From Macrostomum hystrix (Eukaryota; Platyhelminthes; Macrostomidae): a DNA stretch of 64,000 nucleotides. Within the stretch, counting starts at the first letter, position 1; each line of letters starts with the position of its first letter. Location of the stretch: positions 8,416,501 to 8,480,500 of the forward strand of contig CATNEN010000003.1 of NCBI GenBank assembly GCA_950097015.1, given 5' to 3'. The notes under the pieces are model-generated. The model saw nothing but the letters and a program-made list of their open reading frames with translations, searched no databases and was not told the DNA's origin. The translations under genes were made by a program, and so were the position numbers. This document shows, one piece after another, positions 1 through 11,456 of the stretch.

Positions 1-34
1 GGATAGAAAGTTCCAGCATCACCATCGGAGACGG

Positions 35-3000
35 ATGCTCTACGCCAGTTTGCAGGGCTTCGCTGGCAGGACCTCTGCTCACGGACTGGGCAGGTTCTTT
101 GCTCAGCAGGTGCCCTGGCTCAGGCTGCTGTGGGGCTGCGTTGTCCTCGGAGCATTCACCGGACTAACTCTGCACACCTACAAACAGATCAGCCTGTTCA
201 AAGCCTACCCGGTGTCTAGCACCACTCGCCTATTAACTAATCAGTTCACCTTTCCCGATGTGACCTTCTGCGATCCGTTGATGAAGAAATTTTTGACGCT
301 CAAATCGGACTCGTTGAGACGGGATTCGGGCGACATCAACGACTACTTCACCGCCAGCTACATGCTGGGCTACCGGTTCGCTCCAAGCGCGTCATCCAAA
401 GATCAGCTGCATCAGCCGCCAGAGGACGAAGAGACTACCGGAAGGGTGAAGGCCATCAAGATTGCCTACGCGAGTTTTGAGCACGCTGTGCATTCCTGGA
501 AGCAGTTCAACATGAGCGCAGCCAGTGCAAGGATCTACGACATGCTGATCTACTGCCAGTACAATCAGGAGCGCTGCAGCGAGAAGAACTTCACCGTGTT
601 CTATCACCGCGGCTACGGCAATTGTTTCTCTTTCAAAGCCGACAGTCGGTCAATAAAATCTAGCGGAGTTGAGAAAGGCCTCATTCTTATTCTCTACAGT
701 CCGAGCGTTGATGTCAAACAGAGTATCGACTACTATAGCGAGATTGTCACCACGGGCCTGGAGACTGGCGGCTTGAGAATTGCCGTGCATCAGAAGGTGG
801 GTCCTCCAGCTAATAAATCTCGATTGCAATCTTTATTCCATTTAGAACTACCAAGGGGGGAATTACACCCTCGACAATTTTTTGTCACGAACGGAGCAAT
901 GCGAGCACACGAAACACATGAACACGGGCCAACTATTTGTTGCACATCTTCTGAAACAAGAATCATGTCACCAGCTGTTCAGACCGCCAAAATATTCAAG
1001 GGTTCTGAAGGTCAGATTTTTACAATATGTTCTAGTTTATGTTCTATGTTCTATTTCATACCCCAATACACAAATTTTCACTGCGCCTCAGTGCGGCCTT
1101 GTCAGGCATTCAATATTTAATAGCACGTCACCCGAATGTGCCCCAATCATCTCCAACTTCTGTCGTCACCGAACTTTATCTAGACGCAGCTGCTGGACCT
1201 TCAACAAATAATACTCAAGTTTAGGCCAATATAGAGGCTGCTGACGGTGCTGTCGACGTCGGGGTGGTGAATAATTGGTTGACAGACTAGGCGAGAGTCC
1301 TGTGGTTGAGTTTCGTCCCATATTAAGGCTTGATCAACGAAATTAGAGAAATTTGCATCAGGATGTCCATATTCGGCTGGTGCCACTTGTTGAAGGTCCA
1401 GCAGCTCCGTCTAGATAAAGGTGCGTGACCACCGAAGTCGGAGATGATGCAGACACATTCGTGTGAGGTGCTGATAAAGTTTAAAGGCCTGGCAAGGCCG
1501 CACCAAGGCGCGGTGCGAATTCGTGTATAGGGGTGTATGAGTATCTCGACGATCTGAAGGACTAGCGACTTGATTTTGGGTCCGTGCTCTTGAGTTTCGT
1601 GTGCTTGCGTTGCTCCGTTCGGGTGCAGTACGAAAAATTGTCAAGGGGGGAATTTCCAACTCCAACTTTAATCAGTTCTTTTCTGAGACCTCGAATGCTT
1701 TACAGCTTATGCAGTAATGCATCTTCCAAACTTTGAGAGTCATTTCCTGCCCACCTGCTGAACACTAAATGTCTTGATTTCATTGATCAAACAGATTTAT
1801 AAAAAATAGAGGCTTGTATAAATTATCTCTCTTCCTTCTAGCCCATTGTCTGTTGGTTCTCGAGATCTACTAAGACTCTACTGAGATACTGAGACAAGTA
1901 TAAAAGCAAGTGAGGGAGAAATCGTGACTAGAAATGCGACTTGGGCCAAGTATGCGCAATGTCCCCACCAGCGAGTGTGGTTACGGTTTCTTAGAACCAC
2001 CGCCAATAATGAGACAGGAAAGAGAAAAATCGACTAATTAGATAAATTTCGATTCTTCCCGAAAGTCCACCATCCATTCTCTCTAGGGGCAACTGTGATT
2101 TTAGCAGCAGTAGCAGCAGCAGCAGCAGTAGCAGCAGCAGCGGAAGCAGTGCCTACCGAACTGGGGCAATGGCGAACCGTTTAAATAGACCCTGTACACT
2201 TTCCCCATGACTCCCGCTCATCGATACATCCCTAGGGGAGTCCATCTGAGGCGAGGATGGCCGGATGGCTAGTTGGAAATCCTCCGCATCCTCAGATGAC
2301 TTGTGGGAGATATCTCCCGAAACGTCATGGGACCTCTGCTACTAGACACATGGACAGCCGAACGGCGGCCTGCAAGTATTTGAAATTAATAAATCAGCTA
2401 AGTGGTTCATTCTGCTCACAGGTGTGTACACCTGCCTGACGATGAGCAAGTCAGGGCAGATGTACACACCTGCGTGAATGTGTGCCTGCTTACATTATCT
2501 GTGTGCGTGTGTGCTCAGGAGTCAGCGAAATGGGCAGAATTGACTCCTCGCTGGCTGCGGGTCTAGTGTCACAGAATGATGTGCCATTGCCCGCAGCCCT
2601 CAAGCTAGTATTATTATTATTTGCCGTATCTTAATTACCTGTTTGTTATCAATAAAAAAATAAATAATTACCGTATTACCTCTCTGCCAATCCATATTCG
2701 CTCCATATTCCATCATTCCCATCTAGTACCAAATGACAGAAAATAATTTTACCCACCCGCCCTGTCGTTCGCTTCAAAAAACCGCTAAATCCTTATAATT
2801 TTTAATTTAGCGAAGAAAGATTATTTGGAGATAGAAAATAGTTTTAGAAAGTAAGAAGCACAACAAATTTGTTGCTCTGTGTTCTGTGTTTTAGCTAAAG
2901 ACAACTAAAATCAGACATGTACTTGTGCACAGCTTGGGCACAGCGAAAAAGTGATCTACTTTCCTTTATAATTTACGAGCAATGCAAGGTTGAAACCGAA

Positions 3001-6000
3001 AAGCAAACAGACAGAACTTTCCTGCTGCAAATTGAAGTCCTAGGGGCGAATAGATAAAGGAAAGGGCATTGCAAAGGATCTCTGGTGTCTGCTTTATCAG
3101 TGCGTTCCCATGGCTTGAAAACGAATGCTGAACCTCTAGATCTAATGGGGATATAATATATTTGCTGTAGAGCTTACAATGTATATGAGGCCAAGACTGA
3201 AAACGAACTAAATGAAGCTCTTTCCAGGTGAAACTGGATTCATCTGGTTTTCTAAAATGCTAACGGGGCCAGCAGCGGGAGGAGGCTGACAGCCCGTGTA
3301 GGGAGGAGGCTGACAGCCCGTGTAGGGAGGAGGCTGACAGCCCGTGTAGGGAGGAGGCTGACAGCCCGTGTAGGGAGGAGGCTGACAGCCCGTGTAGGGA
3401 GGAGGCTGACAGCCCGTGTAGGGAGGAGGGTAACAGGCTGTGTAGGGAGGAGGCTGACAGCCCGTGTAGGGAGGAGGCTGACAGCCCGTGTAGGGAGGAG
3501 GCTGACAGCCCGTGTAGGGAGGAGGGTAACAGGCTGTGTAGGGAGGAGGCTGACAGCCCGTGTAGGGAGGAGGCTGACAGCCCGTGTAGGGAGGAGGCTG
3601 ACAGCCCGTGTAGGGAGGAGGCTGACAGCCCGTGTAGGGAGGAGGGTAACAGGCTGTGTAGGGAGGAGGCTGACAGCCCGTGTAGGGAGGAGGCTGACAG
3701 CCCGTGTAGGGAGGAGGCTGACAGCCCGTGTAGGGAGGAGGCTGACAGCCCGTGTAGGGAGGAGGGTAACAGGCTGTGTAGGGAGGATGGTGACAGGTTG
3801 TAGGGAGGATGGTGACAGGTTGTAGGGAGGATGGTGACAGGCTGTGTAGGGAGGATGGTGACAGGCTGTGTAGGGAGGATGGTGACAGGCTGTGTAGGGT
3901 AAAGGTTGACCGTCATTTTAAATAAAATTCTAGTTAGATTATATTTATGGCTGCTCGCTAAAACAGAAATTTCCTGCTATTTCGCTGCACTCTCCTCCAT
4001 ATCTGTGAGCACATATGCTGAGCCTAGTTGTCCGTACGATTATTATTATCGTTTTCTGCCTATTCACGTCTCCAGGGACTCAGATATGACGAACGGAAGT
4101 CGTTAAAAATCGAAGTTAAAAAATGCATTAATTTCCTTTGGCCAATGGCAAACTGACTGAGTGTAAGGCGCCTACTTCTTGGGTACATGAGGTTATCATC
4201 TTTTTGCCTCATCGATTAAACCATTTTTTGTTAAAACTACTCAAGACTTAAGTAGACTTGACGTAATGGAATCGTTTTATTCCATATTATCGATCCAGAA
4301 TAATAATATTGCCCTGCTGATATTGCCCTGCCCAATCTTTTATCTAAAGTTTCTATTCCTTTTTATATCTCTGATCTCTCTTGCCTTGTCTCTCTTGTCT
4401 CGTCTCTCTTGTCTCGTCTCTCTTGTCTCGTCTCTCTTGCCTGATCTCTCTTGTCTCGTCTCTCTTGTCTCGTCTCTCTTGTCTCGTCTCTCTTGCCTGA
4501 TCTCTCTTGTCTCGTCTCTCTTGTCTCGTCTCTCTTGTCTCGTCTCTCTTGTCTCGTCTCTCTTGTCTCGTCTCTCTTGTCTCGTCTCTCTTGCCTGATC
4601 TCTCTTGTCTCGTCTCTCTTGTCTCGTCTCTCTTGTCTCGTCTCTCTTGTCTCGTCTCTCTTGTCTCGTCTCTCTTGTCTCGTCTCTCTTGTCTCGTCTC
4701 TCTTGTCTCGTCTCTCTTGTCTCGTCTCTCTTGTCTCGTCTCTCTTGCCTGATCTCTCTTGTCTCGTCTCTCTTGTCTCGTCTCTCTTGTCTCGTCTCTC
4801 TTGTCTCGTCTCTCTTGTCTCGTCTCTCTTGCCTGATCTCTCTTGTCTGATCTCTCTTGTCTCGTCTCTCTTGTCTCGTCTCTCTTGTCTCGTCTCTCTT
4901 GTCTCGTCTCTCTTGTCTGATCTCTCTTGTCTCGTCTCTCTTGTCTCGTCTCTCTTGTCTGATCTCTCTTGTCTGATCTCTCTTGTCTTGTCTCTCTTGC
5001 CTGATCTCTCTTGTCTCGTCTCTCTTGTGTCGTCTCTCTTGTCTCGTCTCTCTTGTCTCGTCTCTCTTGTCTGATCTCTCTTGTCTGATCTCTCTTGTCT
5101 CGTCTCTCTTGTCTGATCTCTCTTGTCTCGTCTCTCTCGTCTCGTCTCTCTTGTCTGATCTCTCTTGTCTGATCTCTCTTGTCTCGTCTCTCTTGTCTCG
5201 TCTCTCTTGTCTCGTCTCTCTTGTCTCGTCTCTCTTGCCTTGTCTCTCTTGTCTCGTCTCTCTTGTCTCGTCTCTCTTGCCTGATCTCTCTTGCCTTGTC
5301 TCTCTTGTCTCGTCTCTCTTGTCTCGTCTCTCTTGTCTCGTCTCTCTTGTCTCGTCTCTCTTGTCTCGTCTCTCTTGCCTGATCTCTCTTGTCTCGTCTC
5401 TCTTGTCTCGTCTCTCTTGTCTCGTCTCTCTTGTCTGATCTCTCTTGTCTGATCTCTCTTGTCTCGTCTCTCTTGTCTGATCTCTCTTGTCTCGTCTCTC
5501 TTGTCTGATCTCTCTTGTCTCGTCTCTCTTGTCTGATCTCTCTTGTCTCGTCTCTCTCGTCTCTCTTGTCTCGTCGCACCTCTCCTAACTTTCTCATCTT
5601 GTCGCAGCTACAAAGCAGCAAATCGCAGAAGGCTTAACATAGGACTGTCGCCCCTAATGCATATTCAATTAGTTACTAGCAGGAACTCTCTCAATAGATG
5701 GCCTACAAATAAATAAAGTTGTTTGTTAGAGGTCACAGTCGGTTCGTGTGGCCATTCTTGAGTAAAAGAAATCAGAGCGATGGATTTCAATGGGCTCTAG
5801 TTTCAAGCGATGCTTTCTCGAAGCAATCAGCTGATTTACATTTAAAGAATTTAGATTTACCAAGGATGACACGATCGGGGGTATATTTTTACTACAACTT
5901 ATTTAAATCCTATCTGTGGTGTTTGGATCTCTTCAGCTATCAAATCCAACCTTCAAATATGGATTACTTTCTTACCCTACCGTCTTCATCTACTATCGTT

Positions 6001-9000
6001 TTTTAAATCCATCCCATTCTCCATCTAACTTACTGTCCTCTCACAAAACCAGATGCTTTTCGCCCGAACCATCTCTTTCTTACCCCTGTCTCTCCTTCCA
6101 ACTTCCCTGTCTCTCTTACTTACCCCCTGTCTCTCTTTCTTACCCCCTGTCTCTCTTTCTTACCCCTGTCTCTCTTTCTTACCCCTTGTCTCTCTTTCTT
6201 ACCCCCTGTCTCTCTTTCTTACTCCGTATCTCTCTTTCTTACACCATGTCTCTCTTTCTTACCCCCTGTCTCTCTTTCTTACCCCCTGTCTCTCTTTCTT
6301 ACCCCCTGTCTCTTTTTCTTACTCCCTATCTCTCTTTCTTACCCCCTGTCTCTCTTTCTTGCCCCCTGTCTCTCTTTCTTACCCCTATCTCTTTTTCTTA
6401 CCCCTGTTTCTCTCTTTCTTACCCCCTGTCTCTCTTTCTTACCCCCTATCTCTCTTTCTTACCCCTGTCTCTCTTTCTTACCCCTGTCTCTCTTTCTTAC
6501 CCCTATCTCTTTTTCTTACCCCTGTTTCTCTCTTTCTTACCCCCTGTCTCTCTTTCTTACCCCCTATCTCTCTTTCTTACCCCTGTCTCTCTTTCTTACC
6601 CCTGTCTCTATTTCTTACCCCCTATCTCTCTTTCTTACCCCTGTCTCTCTTTCTTACCCCTGTCTCTCTTTCTTACCCCTATCTCTTTTTCTTACCCCTG
6701 TTTTTCTCTTTCTTACCCCCTGTCTCTCTTTCTTACCCCCTATCTCTCTTTCTTACCCCTGTCTCTCTTTCTTACCCCTGTCTCTCTTTCTTACCCCTAT
6801 CTCTTTTTCTTACCCCTGTTTCTCTCTTTCTTACCCCCTGTCTCTCTTTCTTACCCCCTATCTCTCTTTCTTACCCCTGTTTCTCTCTTTCTTACCCCCT
6901 GTCTCTATTTCTTACCCCCTATCTCTCTTTCTTACCCCTGTCTCTCTTTTTTGCCCCATTCTTTCTACATTTTACCTATCCATCTTTCTATCTTCTTTCT
7001 TTTTAAGTCAATCTTCATTAGTACCGTCAGTCTTTCTCACCTCTGCTCTCTCTCTCTCTTACTCCTGTGTGCCTCTCTTTCTTATCAGTGTCTTTTTCCT
7101 TCATTAGAATCCGTTCCAAATGTCTTATCTGCTTCTGTTAGGGGTCCTTATTTTCCCTATAAAACAACACCATGAATATGTTAGCAGTGTCAAATTCTAC
7201 GAGTATTTATATTTTCATCTCATTTTTTTAAGTAACTAAAGCAAATAACGATTGAATTTTATTTAAGATAAAGATAACACATTGACTGGCATCAGTTATC
7301 AATCGCGTTATTTTTGTGATTTTAAGATGGAATTCTTTTTTCAACCACTGAACGTATCGGGAATTACCTGGTTATTTTTGGATAAGTGTAGGAAAAGAAT
7401 CTCTAACAGGTGATCCTAATTTCTAACAGGTGATCCCAATCTCTAACTGGTGGTATCATTCTCTAACGGGTGATCCGAATCTCTAACAGGTGATCCTAAT
7501 TTCTAACAGGTGATCCTAATTTCTAACAGGTGATCGTAATTTCCAACAGGTGATCCTAATTTCTAACAGGTGATCCTAATCACTAACAGGTGATCCCAAT
7601 CTCTAACTGGTGGTATCATTCTCTAACAGGTGATCCGAATCTCTAACAGGTGATCGTAATTTCCAACAGGTGATCCTAATTTCTAACAGGTGATCCTAAT
7701 TTCTAACAGGTGATCCTAATCACTAACAGGTGATCCCAATCTCTAACTGGTGGTATCATTCTCTAACAGGTGATCCGAATCTCTAACAGGTGATCGTAAT
7801 TTCTAACAGGTGATCATAATTTCCAACAGGTGATCCTAATTTCTAACAGGTGATCCTAATTTCCAACAGATGATCCTAATCACTAACAGGTGATCCTAAT
7901 TTCCAACAGGTGATCCTAATCACTAACAGGTGATCCTAATTTCCAACAGGTGATCCTAATCACTAACAGGTGATCCTAATTTCCAACAGGTGATCCTAAT
8001 CACTAACAGGTGATCCTAATTTCCAACAGGTGATCCTAATCACTAACAGGTGATCCTAATTTCCAACAGGTGATCCTAATCACTAACAGGTGATCCTAAT
8101 CTCTAACAGGTGGTATCATTCTCTAACAGGTGATCCTAATCACTAACAGGTGATCCTAATTTCCAACAGGTGATCCTAATTTCCAACAGGTGATCCTAAT
8201 CACTAACATGTGATCCCAATCTCTAACAGGTGATCCGAATCTCTAACAGGTGGTATCATTCTCTAACAGGTGATCCGAATCTCTAACAGGTGGTATCATT
8301 CTCTAACAGGTGATCCCAACCTCTAACAGTTGCTCTTGATCTCTAACAGGTGACCCAATTGTCTAACAGTCTACTCCGCCCCGAACTGCTCACAAGCAGG
8401 ACACCATCCCATATCCCGGCGAGTACGGCATCAATTCGCCAAGCGGCATGCAGACTGTGCTAGCCCTCAGTCAGGTGCAAACCAGCTTGGCTGACACTCC
8501 GACAAAGCGTTGCGAGGCCAAGGACACCTTCCATGCCTATGATCACCTGCTGGAGTGAGTGCGTCCTTGCCTGGTCATTGTTTATATCCTAAAAGTGAAG
8601 ATAATATTTTGCTTCTCTGTTAGGATAAAGTTCAGGGTTACTGATTTGAGTCTCGCACAAAGGTCCCTGAGCTCGATTGCGCGGCGAGGTCACATTCATT
8701 TGGGGCGCAGCCGCGGAGAGAAGGCTTGGGGGCTTGTCGTGCAATTTACGCCCCTGAGGGCCAGCCTCCATGAAGGCATTGCAAAATGTGCACTGCCTGT
8801 CGATAAGAAATCAGGTCAAATGTACACACCTGTGCCTTTCGAATTCGCAGCACAGTCCAAGTGTACGACAAGCAGCTAGCCGACTGTACCACCTTCGAGC
8901 ACCTTAAAAGCGTCCAAGTGAAGTGCGGCTGCACTATTGAGGGCCTAGTTGAAACCGATCTAGGCCGCAAGCCTCGCTTGGAGTACTGCCATGACCTTCT

Positions 9001-11156
9001 GGGAGCACAGAACCAACAACAGCTGCCGGAGTTGTTGAAACAAATTCGACTGTTCTTCGAAAATGATCCGTCAGTTAAAAACCTAGGACTGCTCAGCCTT
9101 GCGGGACAATTGTCTCTAGGAAAATTTAGTCAGCTAGACTACTCAAATAGACTGAGAGTAGCGGAGCTCCTCAGTGCTAGATTTCCAAGCATTCGTCAAC
9201 GCCTCGACCGGTTAAAGTGCGCGCTGCCCTATCTGCTCACTGGTAGAAAGCCGTCCAACTGTTTGAACATCTGCAACTACACCACCTACGACTTTTCTGT
9301 GTTTCAAAGCCGTTGGCCGGATCCGAATTTTCAGATTCGAGGAGCCAGAATTCGATTGGCTAGAATAGCACAGATGCTCAGGTTGAGAATGCAAGAAATC
9401 GATACTCATCTGCAATCGATGAGAGCGTTAAATCCGAATTTCGACACCAACCATGCACTAAATCATTCGATCACTTATCACCAAGTTAATCTCAGCGAGT
9501 GCATCGATGTTCATCTCAACAAGAGCTTGGATAGATTCGATATGGACGAGCATTGCGAACAGGTGCACAGCATTATTAGGCAGAGCTTTCTGCAGTTGCG
9601 AGTCTATCCGAAAACTCTCACTGTTAGACAACTGTACGAAGAGAGAAGCTACGAATTGGTTAATCTGTTCTCAGACCTTGGCGGCATCATGGGTGAGAGA
9701 AATGGGGCAGTTGTAGAACTTTAGTTGGAATGAATTTGATTGGCTAGGCGTGAGATGGGTGATTGGGTGATAGCAAGGGTAGAAAAAACCCAGATTTACT
9801 ATAGTTATGACGCGGATGCTTGAAATGTGTTTAGAATGAATCGGATTGGCTGGGAGTGAGGTGGGTGCTTAAATAAGTTTAGACTGAATCGGATTAACTC
9901 GATTTGAGGTGAAAGGTGTAAAAATGACTGGGACGAATCGGATTGGCTTGGCGTGGGGTGGGTTTTTTAAAGGGTAGGAAAGAACTGGGTTGGTCGGGCG
10001 TGAGGTGGGCGATTTAAATAGTACAATTTAATCTGATTGGCTGGGCGTGAGGATGGTAAAAGGTTATAGAAGGACATTGGATTGACTAGCCATAAAATGC
10101 ATATCAAAAGGGTCTTAAATACTCGTATATGATTCATTCCAGGTCTCTGGATTGGTGTCTCAGTCGTGACACTGTGTGAGTTCGCTGAAATCTCACTAAT
10201 CGTGGCGTCCTACTATGCTCGCCTGTTGTTGCATCGACTAGCGCTGACCTTGGGAGCTGGAATTCTCCTCTGGGGAGAGGAGAAAACTAAGCGAGTACCT
10301 GGGAAACTTAACTCAGCCAGGTGCGTTTACTTAGAAATAGATTTCGTCGTCATTTTTCGTCAATAAATAAACATGACTGACAAATCGTCACGCTGCCTGT
10401 TAGAGACTGTTAGACTACTGCCAGAAGCATTGCCGAAACTACCTGTTAGACAAATTGTTAGACTACCTGTTAGACACATTTTTATACTACCTGTTAGACA
10501 CATTGTTAGACTACCTGTTAGACAAATTGTTAGACTACCTGTTAGACACATTGTTAGACTACTTGTTCGACACATTGTTAGACTACTTGTTAGACTCGTT
10601 GTTAGACTACCTGTTAGACACGTTGTTAGACTACCTGTTAGACACGTTGTTAGACTACCTATTAGACACATTGTTAGACTACCTGTTAGACACGTTGTTA
10701 GACTACCTGTTAGACACGTTGTTAGACTACCTGTTAAACACATTGTTAGACTACCTGTTAGACACATTGTTAGACTACCTGTTAGACAAATCTAAATGGT
10801 CAAATCTGCTACTAAAAGCATCATAACTAATCGATTGCAGCAGGCGGCAAGCCAGTCAACTTCAGCATAGTCAAAAGCGCTTTGCGTCTCTGCAAAACAC
10901 TGACGGCTCGCCAAGCGACTGTCTCCGTGCCGGACCTGTTCAAGATCCAAACAGGTACAGACAGCCGAGACTTAGACACAGCTTTGATCCTAGTTCCACA
11001 GGTCGAATTTCGGCTAACACTGTCACCAACAACACGGTCAATCATTCCTTGAGCGCTACGGATTTTCTGCATTATCAACGTCAGAAGCAGCAACAGCAGC
11101 AGCAACAACAACAACAGCAGGAGAAGCCATTGTGCAACAAAGAGACAAGAATTTGA
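35..11156 (+). CDS. DEG/ENaC (amiloride-sensitive/ASIC-type) sodium channel subunit, five exons
   Basis: Exons read as 35-796, 8400-8554, 8851-9692, 10143-10320 and 10841-11156 (stop 11154-11156). Phases match at every junction and give about 750 aa, somewhat long for the family. Seen: an N-terminal HG motif (SAHGLGRF), TM1 near residues 29-56, the post-TM1 motif FPDVTFC, the HQKDTIPYP segment spanning exons 1/2, a cysteine-rich extracellular stretch, and TM2 with GLWIGVSVV, where the G-V-S triplet matches the family's G-x-S selectivity filter. The family forms trimeric plasma-membrane cation channels gated by peptides, protons or force; the ligand here cannot be read. The C-terminal tail is glutamine-rich (about 13 of 15 residues near 11090-11120). 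A 3' splice-like TTCCAG lies 19 nt before the ATG, and the frame stays open to the window edge, so an upstream coding exon is not excluded. Introns 1, 3 and 4 contain minisatellites and intron 2 is largely a SINE. Confidence 0.9.
852..1654. mobile_element. Foldback-type inverted-repeat element in DEG/ENaC intron 1
   Basis: Sequence at 866-1000 is repeated in reverse complement at about 1560-1640, and 1085-1205 in reverse complement at 1389-1515, so the element folds on itself over most of its length. A direct copy of CAAGGGGGGAATT flanks it at 852-864 and 1642-1654; this could be a target duplication or part of the terminus. No transposase is present. A diverged relative lies at 20590-20970. 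Non-autonomous DNA transposon is the best reading; the superfamily is not assignable. Confidence 0.6.
1655..2424. other. Intron sequence with little recognisable content
   Basis: This part of DEG/ENaC intron 1 holds a short CAG/AGC-rich tract (2104-2150) and otherwise unique AT-rich sequence. I see no coding or RNA signal. Confidence 0.5.
2425..2627 (+). mobile_element. SINE family A, 5'-truncated copy
   Basis: Matches the body and tail of the fuller copy at 20973-21327: a TACACACCTG block, CAGGAGTCAGCGAAATGGGC, a GC-rich hairpin region and an ATT-repeat tail. The tRNA-like head is missing. A short insertion separates the two halves of the GC-rich terminal palindrome (CTGCGGG ... CCCGCAG). 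Confidence 0.7.
2628..3265. other. Intron sequence without recognisable features
   Basis: AT-rich intron 1 sequence between a SINE fragment and the 24-bp array. Nothing supportable was seen. Confidence 0.5.
3266..3905. repeat. 24-bp minisatellite, about 26 copies
   Basis: The main unit contains GGGAGGAGGCTGACAGCCC followed by GTGTA. A variant unit with GGGTAACAGGCTG recurs every four to six units, which shows higher-order structure. The last units drift to GATGGTGACAGGC. Because 24 is a multiple of three, the minus strand stays open for 218 codons with an 8-residue period; this is a repeat artefact, not a protein. Confidence 0.95.
4376..5575. repeat. 14-bp pyrimidine-rich minisatellite, about 85 copies
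   Basis: Unit TCTCTTGTCTCGTC, with CTGATC and CCTTGTC variants. The plus strand is almost pure pyrimidine. The period is not a multiple of three, so all frames cycle through the same 14-residue pattern. Neither strand has stops, giving misleading open frames up to 422 codons on the minus strand. It lies inside DEG/ENaC intron 1. Confidence 0.95.
5576..6067. other. Unique spacer between two pyrimidine arrays
   Basis: Intron 1 spacer with no coding, RNA or repeat signal that I can support. Confidence 0.4.
6068..6960. repeat. 19-20-bp polypyrimidine minisatellite, about 45 copies
   Basis: Unit TCTCTCTTTCTTACCCCCTG with one-base length variants. Nearly every base on the plus strand is C or T apart from one A and one G per unit. 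On the minus strand each unit contains GGGGTAAGAAAG, a strong 5' splice-site look-alike, but the host gene lies on the plus strand. Confidence 0.95.
6961..7402. other. Unique intron spacer
   Basis: AT-rich intron 1 sequence between two arrays; nothing recognisable. Confidence 0.4.
7403..8370. repeat. 20-bp minisatellite with fused splice-site motif, about 48 copies
   Basis: Each unit contains CTAACAGGTGATCC, a branch-like CTAAC followed by AG|GT. Read from GT to AG the unit is GTGATCCTAATTTCTAACAG, like a minimal intron concatenated head to tail. Variant units (TTCC, CACT, TGGTATCATT) recur in blocks. The array stops about 30 bp before DEG/ENaC exon 2. Confidence 0.95.
8636..8840 (+). mobile_element. 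SINE family A copy filling DEG/ENaC intron 2
   Basis: Matches the family A body: a degraded B-box-like GAGCTCGATTGCG, CATTCATTTGGGGCGCAG, TTTACGCCCCTGAGGGCCAG and TACACACCTGTG. The 296-bp intron (8555-8850) is mostly this element. The exon 3 acceptor (TTCGCAG at 8844-8850) lies about 10 bp beyond its end. Confidence 0.75.
9720..10090. repeat. Degenerate 60-70-bp repeat in DEG/ENaC intron 3
   Basis: Five to six diverged copies share a core close to GATTGGCTGGGCGTGAGGTG. It fills most of the 450-bp intron 9693-10142. The core GGCGTGAGGTGGGTG recurs, on the opposite strand, in the repeat at 15030-15165. Confidence 0.7.
10430..10792. repeat. 24-bp minisatellite (dimer of 12-bp units) in DEG/ENaC intron 4
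   Basis: Alternating half-units GTTAGACTACCT and GTTAGACACATT, about 15 dimers. It nearly fills the 520-bp intron 10321-10840. Both strands stay open for about 120-140 codons, which is a repeat artefact. Confidence 0.95.
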
Positions 11157-11241
11157 CTTTTAATTTGCTAGTTGTTTTATTGTATCTTTCGCCGCGATCA
11201 AATAGCTAAGATTTTACATACATTTTTGTACGCCCAAAGTC

Positions 11242-11247
11242 AATAAA
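11242..11247 (+). terminator. Poly(A) signal of the DEG/ENaC gene
   Basis: AATAAA about 86 nt after the stop codon, in AT-rich sequence. Its position fits a normal 3' end. Confidence 0.6.
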
Positions 11248-11330
11248 TTAAAACATCGCACACTATAGAGACCATATCCAAACATCTTGTCAGTTTGATA
11301 TATATTATAGATAATAACTGTTTACACGTG

Positions 11331-11425
11331 TCCCAATTGAGTCAGATGTGCAGCTGACAGCACAGCCGCAGCTATTGCGCAACGCACCTGAAGGCTGCGT
11401 ACGGCTGTTCACTGGGGGAAGGGAG
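11331..11425 (-). mobile_element. SINE family B, tail fragment on the minus strand
   Basis: Reverse complement of the last ~90 bp of the full copy that starts at 11457 (TCAGATGTGCAGC, GAAGGCTGCGTACGGCTGTTC). The two copies face each other tail to head. Confidence 0.75.
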
Positions 11426-11456
11426 GAAGCGAACCTTTGACCCTTCCAGTCTAGAG

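Noticed and set aside
882-1211. 109-codon plus-strand frame after DEG/ENaC exon 1
   Set aside because: It lies within the foldback element beyond the exon 1 donor at 797, and the channel continues in phase at 8400 instead.
3260-3916. 218-codon minus-strand frame with SASSLHGL repeats
   Set aside because: The 24-bp period keeps the frame open. It starts in repeat sequence, has no independent support and lies within an intron of the opposite strand.
4353-5621. 422-codon open frame on the minus strand, rich in R, D, E and K
   Set aside because: It is the 14-bp minisatellite read through. All frames are open because the unit has no stops and the period is not a multiple of three, and the same pattern appears in the other frames.
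5916-7175. 419-codon Ser/Leu/Pro/Tyr-rich open frame on the plus strand
   Set aside because: Low-complexity translation of the polypyrimidine minisatellite inside DEG/ENaC intron 1.
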